DNA of 36,743 nucleotides from Teichococcus vastitatis (GCF_003604215.1 NZ_QXGS01000028.1:1-36743), one strand, 5' to 3'; positions 23,863-32,923 are shown, counted from the stretch's first letter. The notes: generated from the sequence alone by a model not told the origin. A program made the numbers and translations.

Positions 23863-26067
23863 ATGGGTCGGTATGTCCGGAGCCGGGAACATCACGCGGT
23901 GATGCCCGACGGCACCTTGCCCCCAGGAGCAATTCCGCAGACGGGGGCCGCGCCACGGCGGCAGATCGGGCTGCGGGTGCTGCTGGCCCTGCTTATGGGC
24001 GGCTTCGGCCTGCTGGCCACGGGTGCCGCGGCCCTGATGCTCGGCGCGCAGTTGGAGCAACGGCTGCAGCGTGACATCGGCGCCGAGTTCACGGTGGCCG
24101 CGGAACGGCTGGCGGACCTGCTGAACCGATCGCTGTTCGAGCGTCTGCGCGAGGTGCAGTTGCTCGCCTTCCTGCCGCTGATGCGCGACGGCGGCGGCCG
24201 GCCGGAGGAGCAGCGCGAGGTGCTGCGGCAGGTGCAGAGCCATCACCAGGGCTATGCCCTGTTGATGCTGATCGCGCCGGATGGCCGGGTGATCGCCAGC
24301 AGCAACGGTTCGCTCGAAGGGCTGGACGTCACGGGGGATGAGTATTTCCGCCAGGGGCGCCTGCGGTCCTTCGTGGGCGGCGTGCGGGATCCCGGGCTGT
24401 TGGCGCCGCGGCCGGGCGACACGGCGCGGCTGATCGACTTGGCGGCGCCGGTGTTCGACGCCGCCGGTGCGCTGCGCGGGGTGGTGGCCGGGCCGTTGTT
24501 CTGGGATTGGGCGGCCGCGCTCAGCCGGGAGGCGCTGGCGCCGCTGCGCGAGCGGCGGCGGGGCGTGGACGCCGTGCTGCTGTCCCGCGACGGCGAGGTG
24601 TTGCCGGGCCAGGCGATCGCAGCCGGGGAGGCGAGGCTGGAAAGCCTGGCGCCGGGCGCCCTGCCGATGCTGGCGCGCGGGCGTGCCGGCAGCGCTGTGG
24701 CGGGTTCCCTTCTGGTGGGCTTCGCGCCCATGCGTGGCCAGCGCGACCTGCCGGGACCCGGCTGGACGGTGCTGGTGCGGGGCGATGCGGCGGCGGCTTT
24801 GTCGCCGGTGCAGCGGCTGCGCCACCGCATCCTGGGCTGGGGTGCGGCAGCGGCGCTGCTGGCGGCGTTGCTCGGCTGGGGCATCGCGGGAGTTGTGGCC
24901 AGGCCCCTGCAGCGCTTGTCAGCCGCCGCGCGGCGGCTGCGCAGCGACTTGGCCGTCCCGATTCCCCGCAGCGGCCGCGTGCGCGAGGTCGCCACCCTGG
25001 CCGACTCGCTGGCCAGCTTGCTGACCACGCTCCGGCGGCGCGAGCACGAGCTGGCCGAAGGCGAGGCGCGGCTGCGCGCCGTGCTGGAACAGATGCCGGT
25101 GGGCGTGGTGCTGGTCGAAATGCCGTCCGGCCGACTGTGCTTCCGCAATGCGCGGGCGCTGCAGATCCTGGGCCGCCCGCTGGAGCTGGACACGCCGCTG
25201 ACCCTGCAGGCCGCCTTTGGCAGCCTGCGTCGCGACGGCCTGCCTTACGAGGCGGAGGATTTCCCGGTGGCCCGGGCGCTGCGCCTCGGCGAAACCGTGG
25301 TGGCCGAGCCGATGCTGTATTGCCGGGACGATGGCAAGGTGATCTCTCTGGAGATGAACGCCGCGCCCGTGCGCGGCACCGCCGGGCAGTCCCTGCTGGT
25401 GGTCTGCACCTTCGAGGATGTCACGGAATCCCGCCTCACCGCCGAGCACAACCGGGTGCTGGCGCGGGAGGTGGACCACCGCGCCAAAAATGCGCTGGCG
25501 GTGGTGCAGGCGGCGCTGCGGATGACCAGGGCCGACAGCCTGGAGGCCTTTGTACGCGCCGTGGAAGGACGGGTTTCCGCGCTGGCCCGGGCGCAGATCC
25601 GGCTCGCCGAGGAGGAATGGCGCGGCGCCGGCCTGCATGCCTTGCTGAAGGGGGAGATGGCGGCTCTGCTGGGCGATGGGCTGCACGGCGCGCTGGAGCT
25701 AGAGGGGCCTGAGCTGATCCTGAAGGTGGAGGCGGTTCAGCCCTTGTCGCTGGTGGTGCATGAGCTCGCCAGCAACGCCGCCCGGCACGGCGCCCTGTCC
25801 CGGCCGGGAGGGCGCGTGACGCTGCGTTGGCACCAGGAGCGGGACGCGGCGCGCGGCAGCGACGTGCTTCACCTGCAATGGATGGAGCTGGACGGCCCGG
25901 CCCTCAGCGGGCCGCCGGCCCGGCGCGGCTTCGGCGCCCGCGTGATCGAGACAACGGCGCGGCAGCAGCTGGGCGGCACCGTGCATTGGGAATGGCGGCA
26001 GGCCGGGCTGTGCTGCCAGATGATGGTGCCGATGACGCGCCTGGTCACCGAGATCACCGCCGACTGA
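23863..26067 (+). CDS. Sensor histidine kinase of the HWE family with dCache-like, HAMP and PAS regions
   Basis: The 734-residue kinase has a transmembrane helix at about 36-61, a periplasmic sensing region to about 320 (resembling a Cache-type sensor) and a second helix at about 323-346. A HAMP-like linker with RPLQRLSAAARRL and a PAS-like region (about 405-525) follow. The HWE phosphoacceptor segment is EVDHRAKNALAVVQ, with His539. The ATP-binding part has the N box HELASNAARHGALS, a WxE motif as QWMEL, and GFGARVIE. HWE kinases often feed PhyR/general-stress or single-domain response regulators. None is in the window, so it is an orphan. The ATG at 23863 follows ACGAGGAG closely; an ATG at 23902 is possible. 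Confidence 0.92.
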   Translation: MGRYVRSREHHAVMPDGTLPPGAIPQTGAAPRRQIGLRVLLALLMGGFGLLATGAAALMLGAQLEQRLQRDIGAEFTVAAERLADLLNRSLFERLREVQLLAFLPLMRDGGGRPEEQREVLRQVQSHHQGYALLMLIAPDGRVIASSNGSLEGLDVTGDEYFRQGRLRSFVGGVRDPGLLAPRPGDTARLIDLAAPVFDAAGALRGVVAGPLFWDWAAALSREALAPLRERRRGVDAVLLSRDGEVLPGQAIAAGEARLESLAPGALPMLARGRAGSAVAGSLLVGFAPMRGQRDLPGPGWTVLVRGDAAAALSPVQRLRHRILGWGAAAALLAALLGWGIAGVVARPLQRLSAAARRLRSDLAVPIPRSGRVREVATLADSLASLLTTLRRREHELAEGEARLRAVLEQMPVGVVLVEMPSGRLCFRNARALQILGRPLELDTPLTLQAAFGSLRRDGLPYEAEDFPVARALRLGETVVAEPMLYCRDDGKVISLEMNAAPVRGTAGQSLLVVCTFEDVTESRLTAEHNRVLAREVDHRAKNALAVVQAALRMTRADSLEAFVRAVEGRVSALARAQIRLAEEEWRGAGLHALLKGEMAALLGDGLHGALELEGPELILKVEAVQPLSLVVHELASNAARHGALSRPGGRVTLRWHQERDAARGSDVLHLQWMELDGPALSGPPARRGFGARVIETTARQQLGGTVHWEWRQAGLCCQMMVPMTRLVTEITAD

Positions 26068-26130
26068 GCCCGGCCGCGGCCGTTTTCCCGACCTCCTCCG
26101 ATGGCAGCCGGCAGCGGCTGGGCGTAGCCT

Positions 26131-27552
26131 GTGCCCGTGCCTGACGAATCGAAGCTCCCCGACCCCCGGCTGATGGCGGCCATTGTTGCCAGCGCCCTGT
26201 TCATGCAGAACCTCGACAGCACGGTGGTGGCGACCGCCCTGCCGGCAATGGCGCGGTCCCTCGGCGAGGATCCACTCGTGATGGGGGTGGCGATCACCTC
26301 CTACCTGGTGGCGCTGACAGTGTTCATCCCGCTGTCGGGCTGGGTGGCAGACCGCTTCGGCGCCAAGCAGGTGTTTCTGGCGGCGATCGGCACCTTCACC
26401 CTGGCATCGGCGCTGTGCGGCCTGTCCACCGGCTTGGCCGGTTTGGTGGCGGCGCGGGTGCTGCAAGGCCTGGGCGGCGCCATGATGGTGCCGGTCGGCC
26501 GGCTGCTGCTGCTGCGCCGCGTGCGCAAGGAGGAGTTGCTGTCGGTCACCACCTGGCTGACCATGCCGGGGTTGCTCGGCCCTTTGCTCGGCCCCCCCGT
26601 GGGTGGGCTGCTGACGGACCTGATCTCCTGGCGCGCGGTGTTCTGGATCAACGTGCCGGTGGGCGTTCTCGGCATGCTGCTGGTCTGGCGGATCATCCCC
26701 GCCTTGCCGGCCACCCTGCCGCCGCCGCCCGACATCCGGGGCCTGACCCTGGTGGGCGTGGCGCTGGCCTGCCTGATGTTCGCCTTCGAGACCCTGGGCC
26801 GGGGTTTGGTGCCGTCCTGGATGGCCGAGGGCGTGCTGTTGGCCGGCATCGGCTTGGCCGTGTGGGCGGTGCGGCACTGCCTGAAGGTGACGAACCCGGC
26901 GCTGGATTTCAGTCTGCTGTCGATCCCGAGCTTCCGGGCGCCGAATGTGTCCGGCGTGCTGTTCCGCATCGGCGCCGGGTCGGTGCCGTTCCTGATCCCC
27001 TTGACGCTGCAGCTCGGTTTCGGCGCCAGCGCCGCGCAGAGCGGCATGGTCAGCTTCGCCACCGCGCTGGGCGCCTTCGCCATGAAGCCGATGGCGCGCT
27101 TCGCGCTGCGCCGCTTCGGCTTTCGCGGCGTGCTGATCTGGAACGCCGTGCTGGCCGCGCTCTGCATCGCCGCCTGCGGCGCCTTCCGGCCCGGCTGGCC
27201 TATGTCGGCGGTGTTCGTGGTGCTGCTGCTGGGCGGCCTGTGCCGCTCGCTGCACTTCACCACGCTGAACACGCTGGCCTATGCCGACGTGCCGCAGGAG
27301 AAGCTGTCGGCCGCCACTAGCCTGTACAGCACCGCGCAGCAGCTGCCGCAGGCGCTGGGGGTCGCGCTGGCTTCGGCGACGCTGCAGGCGAGCGTGGCCC
27401 TGAGCGGGCGGAGCGCGGCGGCGATGCCGGATTTCACCGCCGGCTTCCTGGTGGGAGCGCTGCTGACGCTGCTCGCCGCGCCCCTCGCGATCGGGCTGCC
27501 GCGGGATGTGGGCGAGGGGATCGTCGCCGGCGGCGGTGCGCGCCGGCGGTAG
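26131..27552 (+). CDS. MFS transporter, DHA2 (EmrB/QacA-type) drug exporter
   Basis: This 473-residue polytopic protein is a proton-coupled exporter of the DHA2 group, usually with 14 helices. Signatures are FMQNLDSTVVATALPAMA in helix 1, the loop motif GWVADRFGAKQVF after helix 2, RVLQGLGGAMMVPVGR in helix 4, and the antiporter motif region PGLLGPLLGPPVGGLLTDLISWRAVFWINVPVG. The start is GTG at 26131, or GTG two codons later. Neither has a clear ribosome binding site. No adaptor (EmrA) or local regulator gene is adjacent. It lies 63 bases after the kinase gene, so co-transcription is possible. The substrate range is unknown. Confidence 0.92.
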   Translation: MPVPDESKLPDPRLMAAIVASALFMQNLDSTVVATALPAMARSLGEDPLVMGVAITSYLVALTVFIPLSGWVADRFGAKQVFLAAIGTFTLASALCGLSTGLAGLVAARVLQGLGGAMMVPVGRLLLLRRVRKEELLSVTTWLTMPGLLGPLLGPPVGGLLTDLISWRAVFWINVPVGVLGMLLVWRIIPALPATLPPPPDIRGLTLVGVALACLMFAFETLGRGLVPSWMAEGVLLAGIGLAVWAVRHCLKVTNPALDFSLLSIPSFRAPNVSGVLFRIGAGSVPFLIPLTLQLGFGASAAQSGMVSFATALGAFAMKPMARFALRRFGFRGVLIWNAVLAALCIAACGAFRPGWPMSAVFVVLLLGGLCRSLHFTTLNTLAYADVPQEKLSAATSLYSTAQQLPQALGVALASATLQASVALSGRSAAAMPDFTAGFLVGALLTLLAAPLAIGLPRDVGEGIVAGGGARRR

Positions 27553-27574
27553 CCATCCCGCTGCGAGGCCCGGA

Positions 27575-27599
27575 GAAACTCAACCCCGGCCGCGCCGTT
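27575..27599 (+). promoter_or_regulatory. EcfG-like (general stress response) promoter candidate
   Basis: GAAAC (27575-27579) is followed after 16 bases by CGTT (27596-27599). The alphaproteobacterial EcfG consensus is GGAAC-N16/17-CGTT, so this is one mismatch in the -35 element. The distance gives a start of transcription near 27606 and a leader of about 25 bases that contains AAGGAA (27619-27624), six bases before the ATG at 27631. That supports the promoter and the start choice together. Confidence 0.45.
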
Positions 27600-27630
27600 A
27601 TGGGAACGGATGATGAACAAGGAAACCATC

Positions 27631-27849
27631 ATGGCCAAGGACGACGCGCAGGACGTGCCCAGCAACACGGTCAAGGATCCGGAAAACTGGACCACCGGCG
27701 ATGAAAGCATGACCGGGGCCCAGGCCAGTTACTTGCAGACCTTGTGCGAGGAAGCGGGCGAGGAATTCGATCCGAAGCTGACCAAGGCTGAAGCCAGTCA
27801 GCGCATCGACGCGCTGCAGGGCAAAACCGGGCGCGGCCGCGACCACTAG
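27631..27849 (+). CDS. DUF3072 domain-containing protein
   Basis: The 72-residue, acidic soluble protein contains the DUF3072 signature: NTVKDPENWTTGDESMTGAQ, then SYLQTLCEEAGEEFDP and LTKAEASQRIDALQ. The biochemical role of this family is unknown. The predicted helix pair resembles small SAP/LEM-like helical folds, but that is inference. I chose the ATG at 27631 because AAGGAA lies six bases upstream; ATGs at 27610 and 27613 are in frame but would almost abut the predicted transcription start. It stands alone, followed by a strong hairpin. A stress-type promoter candidate upstream suggests induction in stationary phase or under envelope or osmotic stress. Confidence 0.88.
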   Translation: MAKDDAQDVPSNTVKDPENWTTGDESMTGAQASYLQTLCEEAGEEFDPKLTKAEASQRIDALQGKTGRGRDH

Positions 27850-27877
27850 GCGCCGCGACGCCGCAGGTGTCCGGAAC

Positions 27878-27908
27878 GTCAGGCACCGGCATGGCCGGTC
27901 TGCCTGGC
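27878..27908 (+). terminator. Hairpin downstream of the DUF3072 gene
   Basis: CAGGC-ACCGGC (27880-27890) pairs with GCCGGT (27894-27899) and GCCTG (27902-27906) around the loop ATG, with a two-base bulge; one wobble and one pair extend the foot. It begins 28 bases after the stop. No U-run follows. The rest of the gap to the convergent RND gene (to 28072) has a perfect palindrome GTGCCGGCAC at 27940-27949 and no gene. Confidence 0.45.
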
Positions 27909-28072
27909 GTCGCCCTGGATCGATGCCTGAGGCAGGTCAGTGCCGGCACTCCGTATACCACGGTCCGCAAGCCGGTATTTCTCGATCCCGCCGGCTACTG
28001 ATCGTGACGACCGCGTGAAACACACCGGGATCTGGCCGGTCGGCAGCGCCGGCGCTGGATGCCGGAGGGAGC

Positions 28073-31000
28073 CTACTCGGCCGGCTGGTGCTGTGCGACG
28101 CCGCTGCGGCTGAAGCGCCGCGCCAAGCTGTCGAAGGCCAGGTACAGAACGGGCGTCACGAACAGCGTCAGCGCCTGCGACACGGCGAGGCCACCCACCA
28201 CGGCCAATCCGAGGGGCTGGCGCAGCTCGGCCGCCGCACCCCAGCCGGCGGCGATCGGCACGGCGCCAGCGGCGGCGGCCAGGGTGGTCATCATGATCGG
28301 CCGGAAGCGGAGCAGGCTGGCGTCCCGCACCGCAGTCAGCGGGTCATCGCCTGCGCGCTGCCGTGCCAGGGCCACGTCCACCACCATGATGGCGTTCTTC
28401 TTGACCAGCCCGATCAGCAGCAGCACGCCGATCACCGCGATCACCGACAGTTCCAGCCCGAACAGCCACAGGGTTGCCAGCGCCCCCAGCGCCGCAGGGG
28501 GCAGGCCGGACAGGATGGTCAGTGGATGCACCAGCGATTCGTAGAGCACGCCCAGCACCAGGTACATGATCAGCACGGCGGCCAGCAGCAGCATGCCCTG
28601 GCCGGCCAGCGCGTCCTGGAAGATCTGCGCCGTTCCCGCATAGCCGGTGACGATGGTGGGCGGCAGGCCGAAATCGCGCTCCACCCCGGCGATGGCGGTG
28701 GTGGCGTCGCCCAGCGCCACGCCGGGGGCGGTGTTGAAGCCGATGGTCACCGCGGGCAGCTGGCCCTGATGGGCCACGGTCAGCGGGCCGACGCGGCGCT
28801 CCAGCGTGGCGATGCCGGCCAGGGGCACCAGCCGGCCGCCGGAGCCGCGCAGATAGATCTTGGCCAGACCTGCCTCGTCCTGCTGGTCGCGCGGCAGGGC
28901 TTCCAGGATCACGGCATAGGAATCCGAGGCGCCGTAGATGGTGGAGATCTGCCGCGACCCAAAAGCCGAATAAAGCACCTGGCGCACCTGATCCACCGAG
29001 ACGCCCACCGCCGCCGCCTTGTCGCGGTCCACGTTCACCGACAGGATCGGCGCGGCCATCTGCAGGTCGGAGTTCACGTCCTGCAGTTCCGGCAGGCCGC
29101 GCAGCGCCTCGGTCATGCGGGTGGACCAGTCGTACAGTTCGTCGGCGCGCAGCCCCTGCAGGGTGTACTGGTAGAGGGTGCGCGACGGACGGGCGCCGAA
29201 GTTCAGGTTCTGGATCGGGTTGAAGAACACCCGCATGCCGGGGATCCCGGAAGTCTGGCGGCGCAGATCCTGGATGATGCCCTGGATAGCCTCGCGGTCC
29301 CTGCGCGGCTTCAGCTGTACGAACATGCGGCCCTGGTTCAGCGCCTGGCTGATGCCGCCGATGCCGGCCGAGGAATTCACCTGCACCACGGAGGGATGGC
29401 GCCGCACGATCTCCGCCACGTAGCCCTGCCGAACCACCATGTCATCGAAGGACGTGTCCTGCGGCCCCTCGGTGGAGACGCTGAGCAGGCCGGTATCCTC
29501 CACCGGAAAGAAGCCCTTGGGGATGGTGACGGCCAGCCAGGCGGACAGGGCGATCGAGGCGAGGAAGATCAGCCACACCGCCGGACGGAAGCGCAGCGCC
29601 TTGTCCAGCATCCAGCCATAGCCGCGCTCCACCGCCTGGAAGCCGCGCTCCAGCATCGCATCGAAGCGGGAGGGCCTGCCATGGGCCGGCAGGCGGCTGG
29701 CCATCAGCGGTGTCAGGGTCAGCGACACGAAGCAGGACACGATCACCGCCAGCGACACGGTGGCGGCGAAGGCGTTGAACACCCGCCCGACCACGCCGCC
29801 CATCAGCAGGATCGGGATGAACACGGCAATCAGCGACAAGGTGATGGAGATGATGGTGAAGCCGATCTCCCGGGCACCGCGGATGGCGGCGGCCAGAGGA
29901 TGCATGCCGTCCTCCATGTGCCGGACGATGGCCTCCAGCATCACGATGGCGTCGTCCACCACCAGCCCCACCGCCAGCGTCATGCCGAGCAGGGTGATGT
30001 TGTCGATGCCGTAGCCCAGCGCGTACATCAGCCCGAAGGTGCCGGCGAGCGAGATCGGCACCGCGATGGCCGGGATCAGCGTGGCGCTGACCTTGCGCAG
30101 GAACAGGAAGATCACCAGCACCACCAGCCCCACCGCGATCATCAGGTGGTGCTGCACGTCGCCTACCGCCTCGCGGATCGAGGCGGAGCGGTCCAGCATG
30201 ACGATGATCTCGGCGCCTGGGGGCAGCGCGGCCTGCAGGCCGGGAATGGCGGCCTTCACCGCATCCACCACATCAACGGTGTTGGCATCCGGCTGGCGTT
30301 GCACCGCCAGCGTCAGGCCGCGTTCGCCGTTCACCCAGGCGGCGATCCGGTTGTTCTCCACCCCGTCCAGCACGGTGGCGACGTCCTGCACACGGATCGG
30401 CGCGTTGTTGCGGCCGCCGATGATCAGGCGGCGGAACTGCTCGGCATCCTGCAGCTGGTCATTGGCGCGCAGCGTCAGCTGCTGGCGCGGGCCGTTCAGC
30501 GTTCCGACCGGGGTGTTGCTGTTGGCCGCGGAGATGGCCTGCTGTGCCTCGTCGAAGCCATAGCCCAGCGCCGCCACGCGGTCGGGATCGAGCTGGATGC
30601 GGACAGCGTATTTCTGCTCGCCATAGGTGACCACCTGGGCGACGCCCGGGATGCGCGACAGGGCGGGCGAGATCAGCACCGCCGCCACCTCGTTCAGCCG
30701 GTAGAGCGGCACGTCGCCACCCTTCAGGTTCAGCAGCACCACCGGCGCGTCGGCCGGGTTGGACTTCCGGAAGGAGGGCGGGTTGGTCATCTCCTGCGGC
30801 AGCCGCCGCTGCGCCCGGGAGATCGCCGCCTGCACGTCCAGCGCCGCCGCGTCGATGTCGCGGCCCAGCACGAATTGCAGCGTGATCGAGGTGCGGCCCG
30901 AGCCCGAGGTGGAGGACATCTGGTCGATGCCGGCGATGGTGGAGAATTCCCGCTCCAGCGGCAGCGCGACCGAGTTTGCCATGTTCTCCGGGCTGGCGCC

Positions 31001-31156
31001 GGGCAGGTCGGCGCTGACCGAGATCACCGGGAAATCTACCCGCGGCACCGCGGCCACGGGCAGCTGCAGGTAGGCGATGATGCCGGCCAGCACGGCGGCG
31101 ACCGCCAGCAACCCGGTCATCACGGGGCGGCGGATGCAAAGCTCGGACAGGTGCAT
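28073..31156 (-). CDS. RND efflux transporter permease, MdtB/MdtC-like
   Basis: The 1027-residue inner membrane pump subunit is full length for the HAE1/RND family. It has an N-terminal helix after MHLSELCIRRPVMTGLL, a first large periplasmic loop, and the TM4 proton-relay motif GLVVDDAIVMLE with the Asp pair at about residue 400. The duplicated second half has GLVKKNAIMVVDVALA and RFRPIMMTTLAAAAGAVPIA. The N-terminal half resembles MdtB/MdtC-type pumps (VDFPVISVSADLPGASPENMANSVALPLEREFSTIAGIDQM, recognisable in parts), which export bile salts, novobiocin and similar compounds. Only one permease is present here, so it probably works as a homotrimer. It follows its adaptor gene by 15 bases. 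A TolC-type channel gene is not in the window. Confidence 0.96.
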   Translation of the reverse strand: MHLSELCIRRPVMTGLLAVAAVLAGIIAYLQLPVAAVPRVDFPVISVSADLPGASPENMANSVALPLEREFSTIAGIDQMSSTSGSGRTSITLQFVLGRDIDAAALDVQAAISRAQRRLPQEMTNPPSFRKSNPADAPVVLLNLKGGDVPLYRLNEVAAVLISPALSRIPGVAQVVTYGEQKYAVRIQLDPDRVAALGYGFDEAQQAISAANSNTPVGTLNGPRQQLTLRANDQLQDAEQFRRLIIGGRNNAPIRVQDVATVLDGVENNRIAAWVNGERGLTLAVQRQPDANTVDVVDAVKAAIPGLQAALPPGAEIIVMLDRSASIREAVGDVQHHLMIAVGLVVLVIFLFLRKVSATLIPAIAVPISLAGTFGLMYALGYGIDNITLLGMTLAVGLVVDDAIVMLEAIVRHMEDGMHPLAAAIRGAREIGFTIISITLSLIAVFIPILLMGGVVGRVFNAFAATVSLAVIVSCFVSLTLTPLMASRLPAHGRPSRFDAMLERGFQAVERGYGWMLDKALRFRPAVWLIFLASIALSAWLAVTIPKGFFPVEDTGLLSVSTEGPQDTSFDDMVVRQGYVAEIVRRHPSVVQVNSSAGIGGISQALNQGRMFVQLKPRRDREAIQGIIQDLRRQTSGIPGMRVFFNPIQNLNFGARPSRTLYQYTLQGLRADELYDWSTRMTEALRGLPELQDVNSDLQMAAPILSVNVDRDKAAAVGVSVDQVRQVLYSAFGSRQISTIYGASDSYAVILEALPRDQQDEAGLAKIYLRGSGGRLVPLAGIATLERRVGPLTVAHQGQLPAVTIGFNTAPGVALGDATTAIAGVERDFGLPPTIVTGYAGTAQIFQDALAGQGMLLLAAVLIMYLVLGVLYESLVHPLTILSGLPPAALGALATLWLFGLELSVIAVIGVLLLIGLVKKNAIMVVDVALARQRAGDDPLTAVRDASLLRFRPIMMTTLAAAAGAVPIAAGWGAAAELRQPLGLAVVGGLAVSQALTLFVTPVLYLAFDSLARRFSRSGVAQHQPAE

Positions 31157-31171
31157 GGTGGGTCCCCAGGC

Positions 31172-32314
31172 TCAGCTTTGCGGGCGGGCGGCCCCGCGCT
31201 CCGTCACGCGGGCGCCGTCGGACAGCAGCTGCGCGCCCTCGACCACCACCTTGTCGCCGGCGGCGATCTCGGCTTCCAGCACGGCGCGGCCCGAGACCAC
31301 GCGCTGCAGGGCCACGGCGCGGCGGCGGGCCCGCGACTCGCTATCCACCACGTAGACGTAACGCTCGCCGCCCGATCCGGTCTGCACCGCCTGCACCGGC
31401 ACCGACAGCGCATCCGGCTCCACCCGCGGCACCAGCACCACATTGACGTACTGGCCGGGCCAGAGGCTGTCCTGCGGGTTGGCGAAGCGGGCCTTGAGCT
31501 GAATGGTGCCGGAGGTGGCATCCACCTGGCTGTCCACGAAGAACAGCCGGCCCTCCACCGGCGCCTTGTGGTCCCCGGGGGGATGCGCTGTCACCGTGGG
31601 CTGTCCCTGCCGCATGGCGGACTGGATCTCCGGCAGCCAGCGTTCCGGCACGGCGAACTGAACCTGGATCGGGTCCGTCTGGGTGATGGTGGCCAGCGGC
31701 GCGGTGTCGCCGGCGCGAACCAGGTTGCCCTCGGTGGCCGGAATGGCGCCGAGCCGTCCATCCAGCTCTGCCCGGATGGTGGCGTAGCCGAGGGTGATGC
31801 GGGTCTGCGCGATCTGCGCCTCGGTGGCGCGCACCGTGGCCTCGGCGGCGGCCGCGTCCGCCTGGGCCTGTTCCAGGCGCTGCTGCGCGGCGAAGCCTTC
31901 CCCCCGCAGGGAGGTGTAGCGCACCGCATCCTGTCGCGCCCGCACCGCCTGGGCACGATCACGGGCCGCCTGCGCCTCCTGCTGTGCCAGCTGCGCCTCG
32001 GCCATGCGGGCATCCAGGGTGAACAGCACATCGCCGCGCTTCACCCGCTGGCCTTCCTGCACATGCACCTGCCGCATCTGCCCTTCGACTCGGCTGCGCA
32101 CCGCCACCGTGGCCTCGGCCATCACGTTGCCATTCGCGGTGATCTCCAGTGGCATCGGCCCACGCTCAGCGGCACGGGTGACCACCGGAAGGCCGGCTGG
32201 GCGCCGGGCGGGCGTTTCCTGGGCGTGCGGAGATAAGGAGGGGAGGGCGACGGCTACCAGCCCGACGCCGAGCGCGCCCGCCAGCAGCCAGGGATGCGAA
32301 CGCGCAATTTGCAT
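31172..32314 (-). CDS. RND efflux periplasmic adaptor subunit
   Basis: The 380-residue membrane fusion protein bridges the RND permease and an outer membrane channel. It has an N-terminal hydrophobic anchor (about 10-26) and the first half of the lipoyl domain with VEGQMRQVHVQEGQRVKRGDVLF (residues 76-98). An Ala/Gln/Arg-rich coiled-coil hairpin spans about 102-165. The second lipoyl half has YATIRAELDGRLG, and a beta-barrel region has PVEGRLFFVDSQVDATSGTI. There is no lipobox cysteine, so it is anchored by the helix. The ATG at 32314 is clear. The permease gene starts 15 bases after its stop, giving an adaptor-permease operon; no regulator gene is adjacent. Confidence 0.95.
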   Translation of the reverse strand: MQIARSHPWLLAGALGVGLVAVALPSLSPHAQETPARRPAGLPVVTRAAERGPMPLEITANGNVMAEATVAVRSRVEGQMRQVHVQEGQRVKRGDVLFTLDARMAEAQLAQQEAQAARDRAQAVRARQDAVRYTSLRGEGFAAQQRLEQAQADAAAAEATVRATEAQIAQTRITLGYATIRAELDGRLGAIPATEGNLVRAGDTAPLATITQTDPIQVQFAVPERWLPEIQSAMRQGQPTVTAHPPGDHKAPVEGRLFFVDSQVDATSGTIQLKARFANPQDSLWPGQYVNVVLVPRVEPDALSVPVQAVQTGSGGERYVYVVDSESRARRRAVALQRVVSGRAVLEAEIAAGDKVVVEGAQLLSDGARVTERGAARPQS

Positions 32315-32480
32315 GCATTCGCCATAAAGCGCCGCGCCACTCCGGCATAGCTGCCGTTACGGTGCGTTACAATTCAATTCGGAAGGCAAAGGGCGGTCCA
32401 CCTGGATAATGGACACTGGGAACGGCAAAGCCGCGGTTCATGCGGGGCTGAGCCTGCAAGCCGCGGTGCCGGCCAGTCCA

Positions 32481-32501
32481 GCCGCTCCACGGGGGAGCGG
32501 C
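32481..32501 (-). terminator. Hairpin just after rpsU
   Basis: GCCGCTCC (32481-32488) and GGAGCGGC (32494-32501) form a perfect 8-base stem around ACGGG. On the minus strand it begins six bases after the rpsU stop codon. It lacks a U-run. Further along, 32315-32480 has no gene; it shows the direct repeat AAGCCGCGGT twice and probably holds the promoter of the efflux operon. Confidence 0.5.
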
Positions 32502-32507
32502 GGGGGA

Positions 32508-32711
32508 TCAGAAGCCTTCGCGCTCCAGGCGCTTGCGCTCCACCTTGCGGGCGCGGCGAACGGCCTCGGCAGCCTCGCGGGCGCGGCGCTCAGACGGCTT
32601 CTCATAGTGGCGGCGCAGCTTCATCTCGCGAAACACGCCTTCGCGCTGCAGCTTCTTCTTCAGGGCCTTGAGGGCCTGATCGATATTATTGTCCCGAACG
32701 ACGACCTGCAC
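32508..32711 (-). CDS. rpsU: 30S ribosomal protein S21
   Basis: S21 is a small basic protein of the 30S platform needed for initiation on natural mRNAs. The 67-residue product begins [25 protein letters not shown] and continues [27 protein letters not shown], matching S21 over its whole length with the usual Arg/Lys-rich C-terminal extension of alphaproteobacteria. The start is a GTG at 32711, with AAAGGAT about nine bases upstream; no ATG fits. It diverges from def, and COQ9 lies just beyond, a neighbourhood also seen in other alphaproteobacteria. A palindrome in its leader is listed separately. Confidence 0.96.
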   Translation of the reverse strand: MQVVVRDNNIDQALKALKKKLQREGVFREMKLRRHYEKPSERRAREAAEAVRRARKVERKRLEREGF

Positions 32712-32738
32712 GCTGTGCGGTATCCTTTTTCCAGTCGG

Positions 32739-32793
32739 CCTGGCACGCCAGGTTGTGTGAAATCGAAAGCACGAAGCGCCGGACAAGCGCCGG
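32739..32793. repeat. Palindrome and 11-base-phased direct repeat in the rpsU-def gap
   Basis: CCTGGC-AC-GCCAGG (32739-32752) is a perfect 6-base palindrome with a 2-base centre, 28 to 41 bases before the rpsU start. AAGCGCCGG occurs at 32774-32782 and 32785-32793, exactly 11 bases apart (one helical turn). Both lie in the 212-base divergent control region of rpsU and def; they may be protein binding sites, or the palindrome may form a leader hairpin. Confidence 0.4.
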
Positions 32794-32923
32794 TGCCTTC
32801 CTGCAAGGTGCGCGGCGTGTAGCATGGCATCCGGCAAGATCAAAGGGTTTCCCGGCGCCCACGGGGCGGACGGGGATCACAACCAATGACCAGGCGTCGC
32901 GTTGCTGGCGGCGGAGGGATTGC

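Noticed and set aside
28088-32236. 1382-codon open frame antisense to the RND permease and adaptor
   Set aside because: Both sense genes are unambiguous; the frame is an artefact of codon bias.
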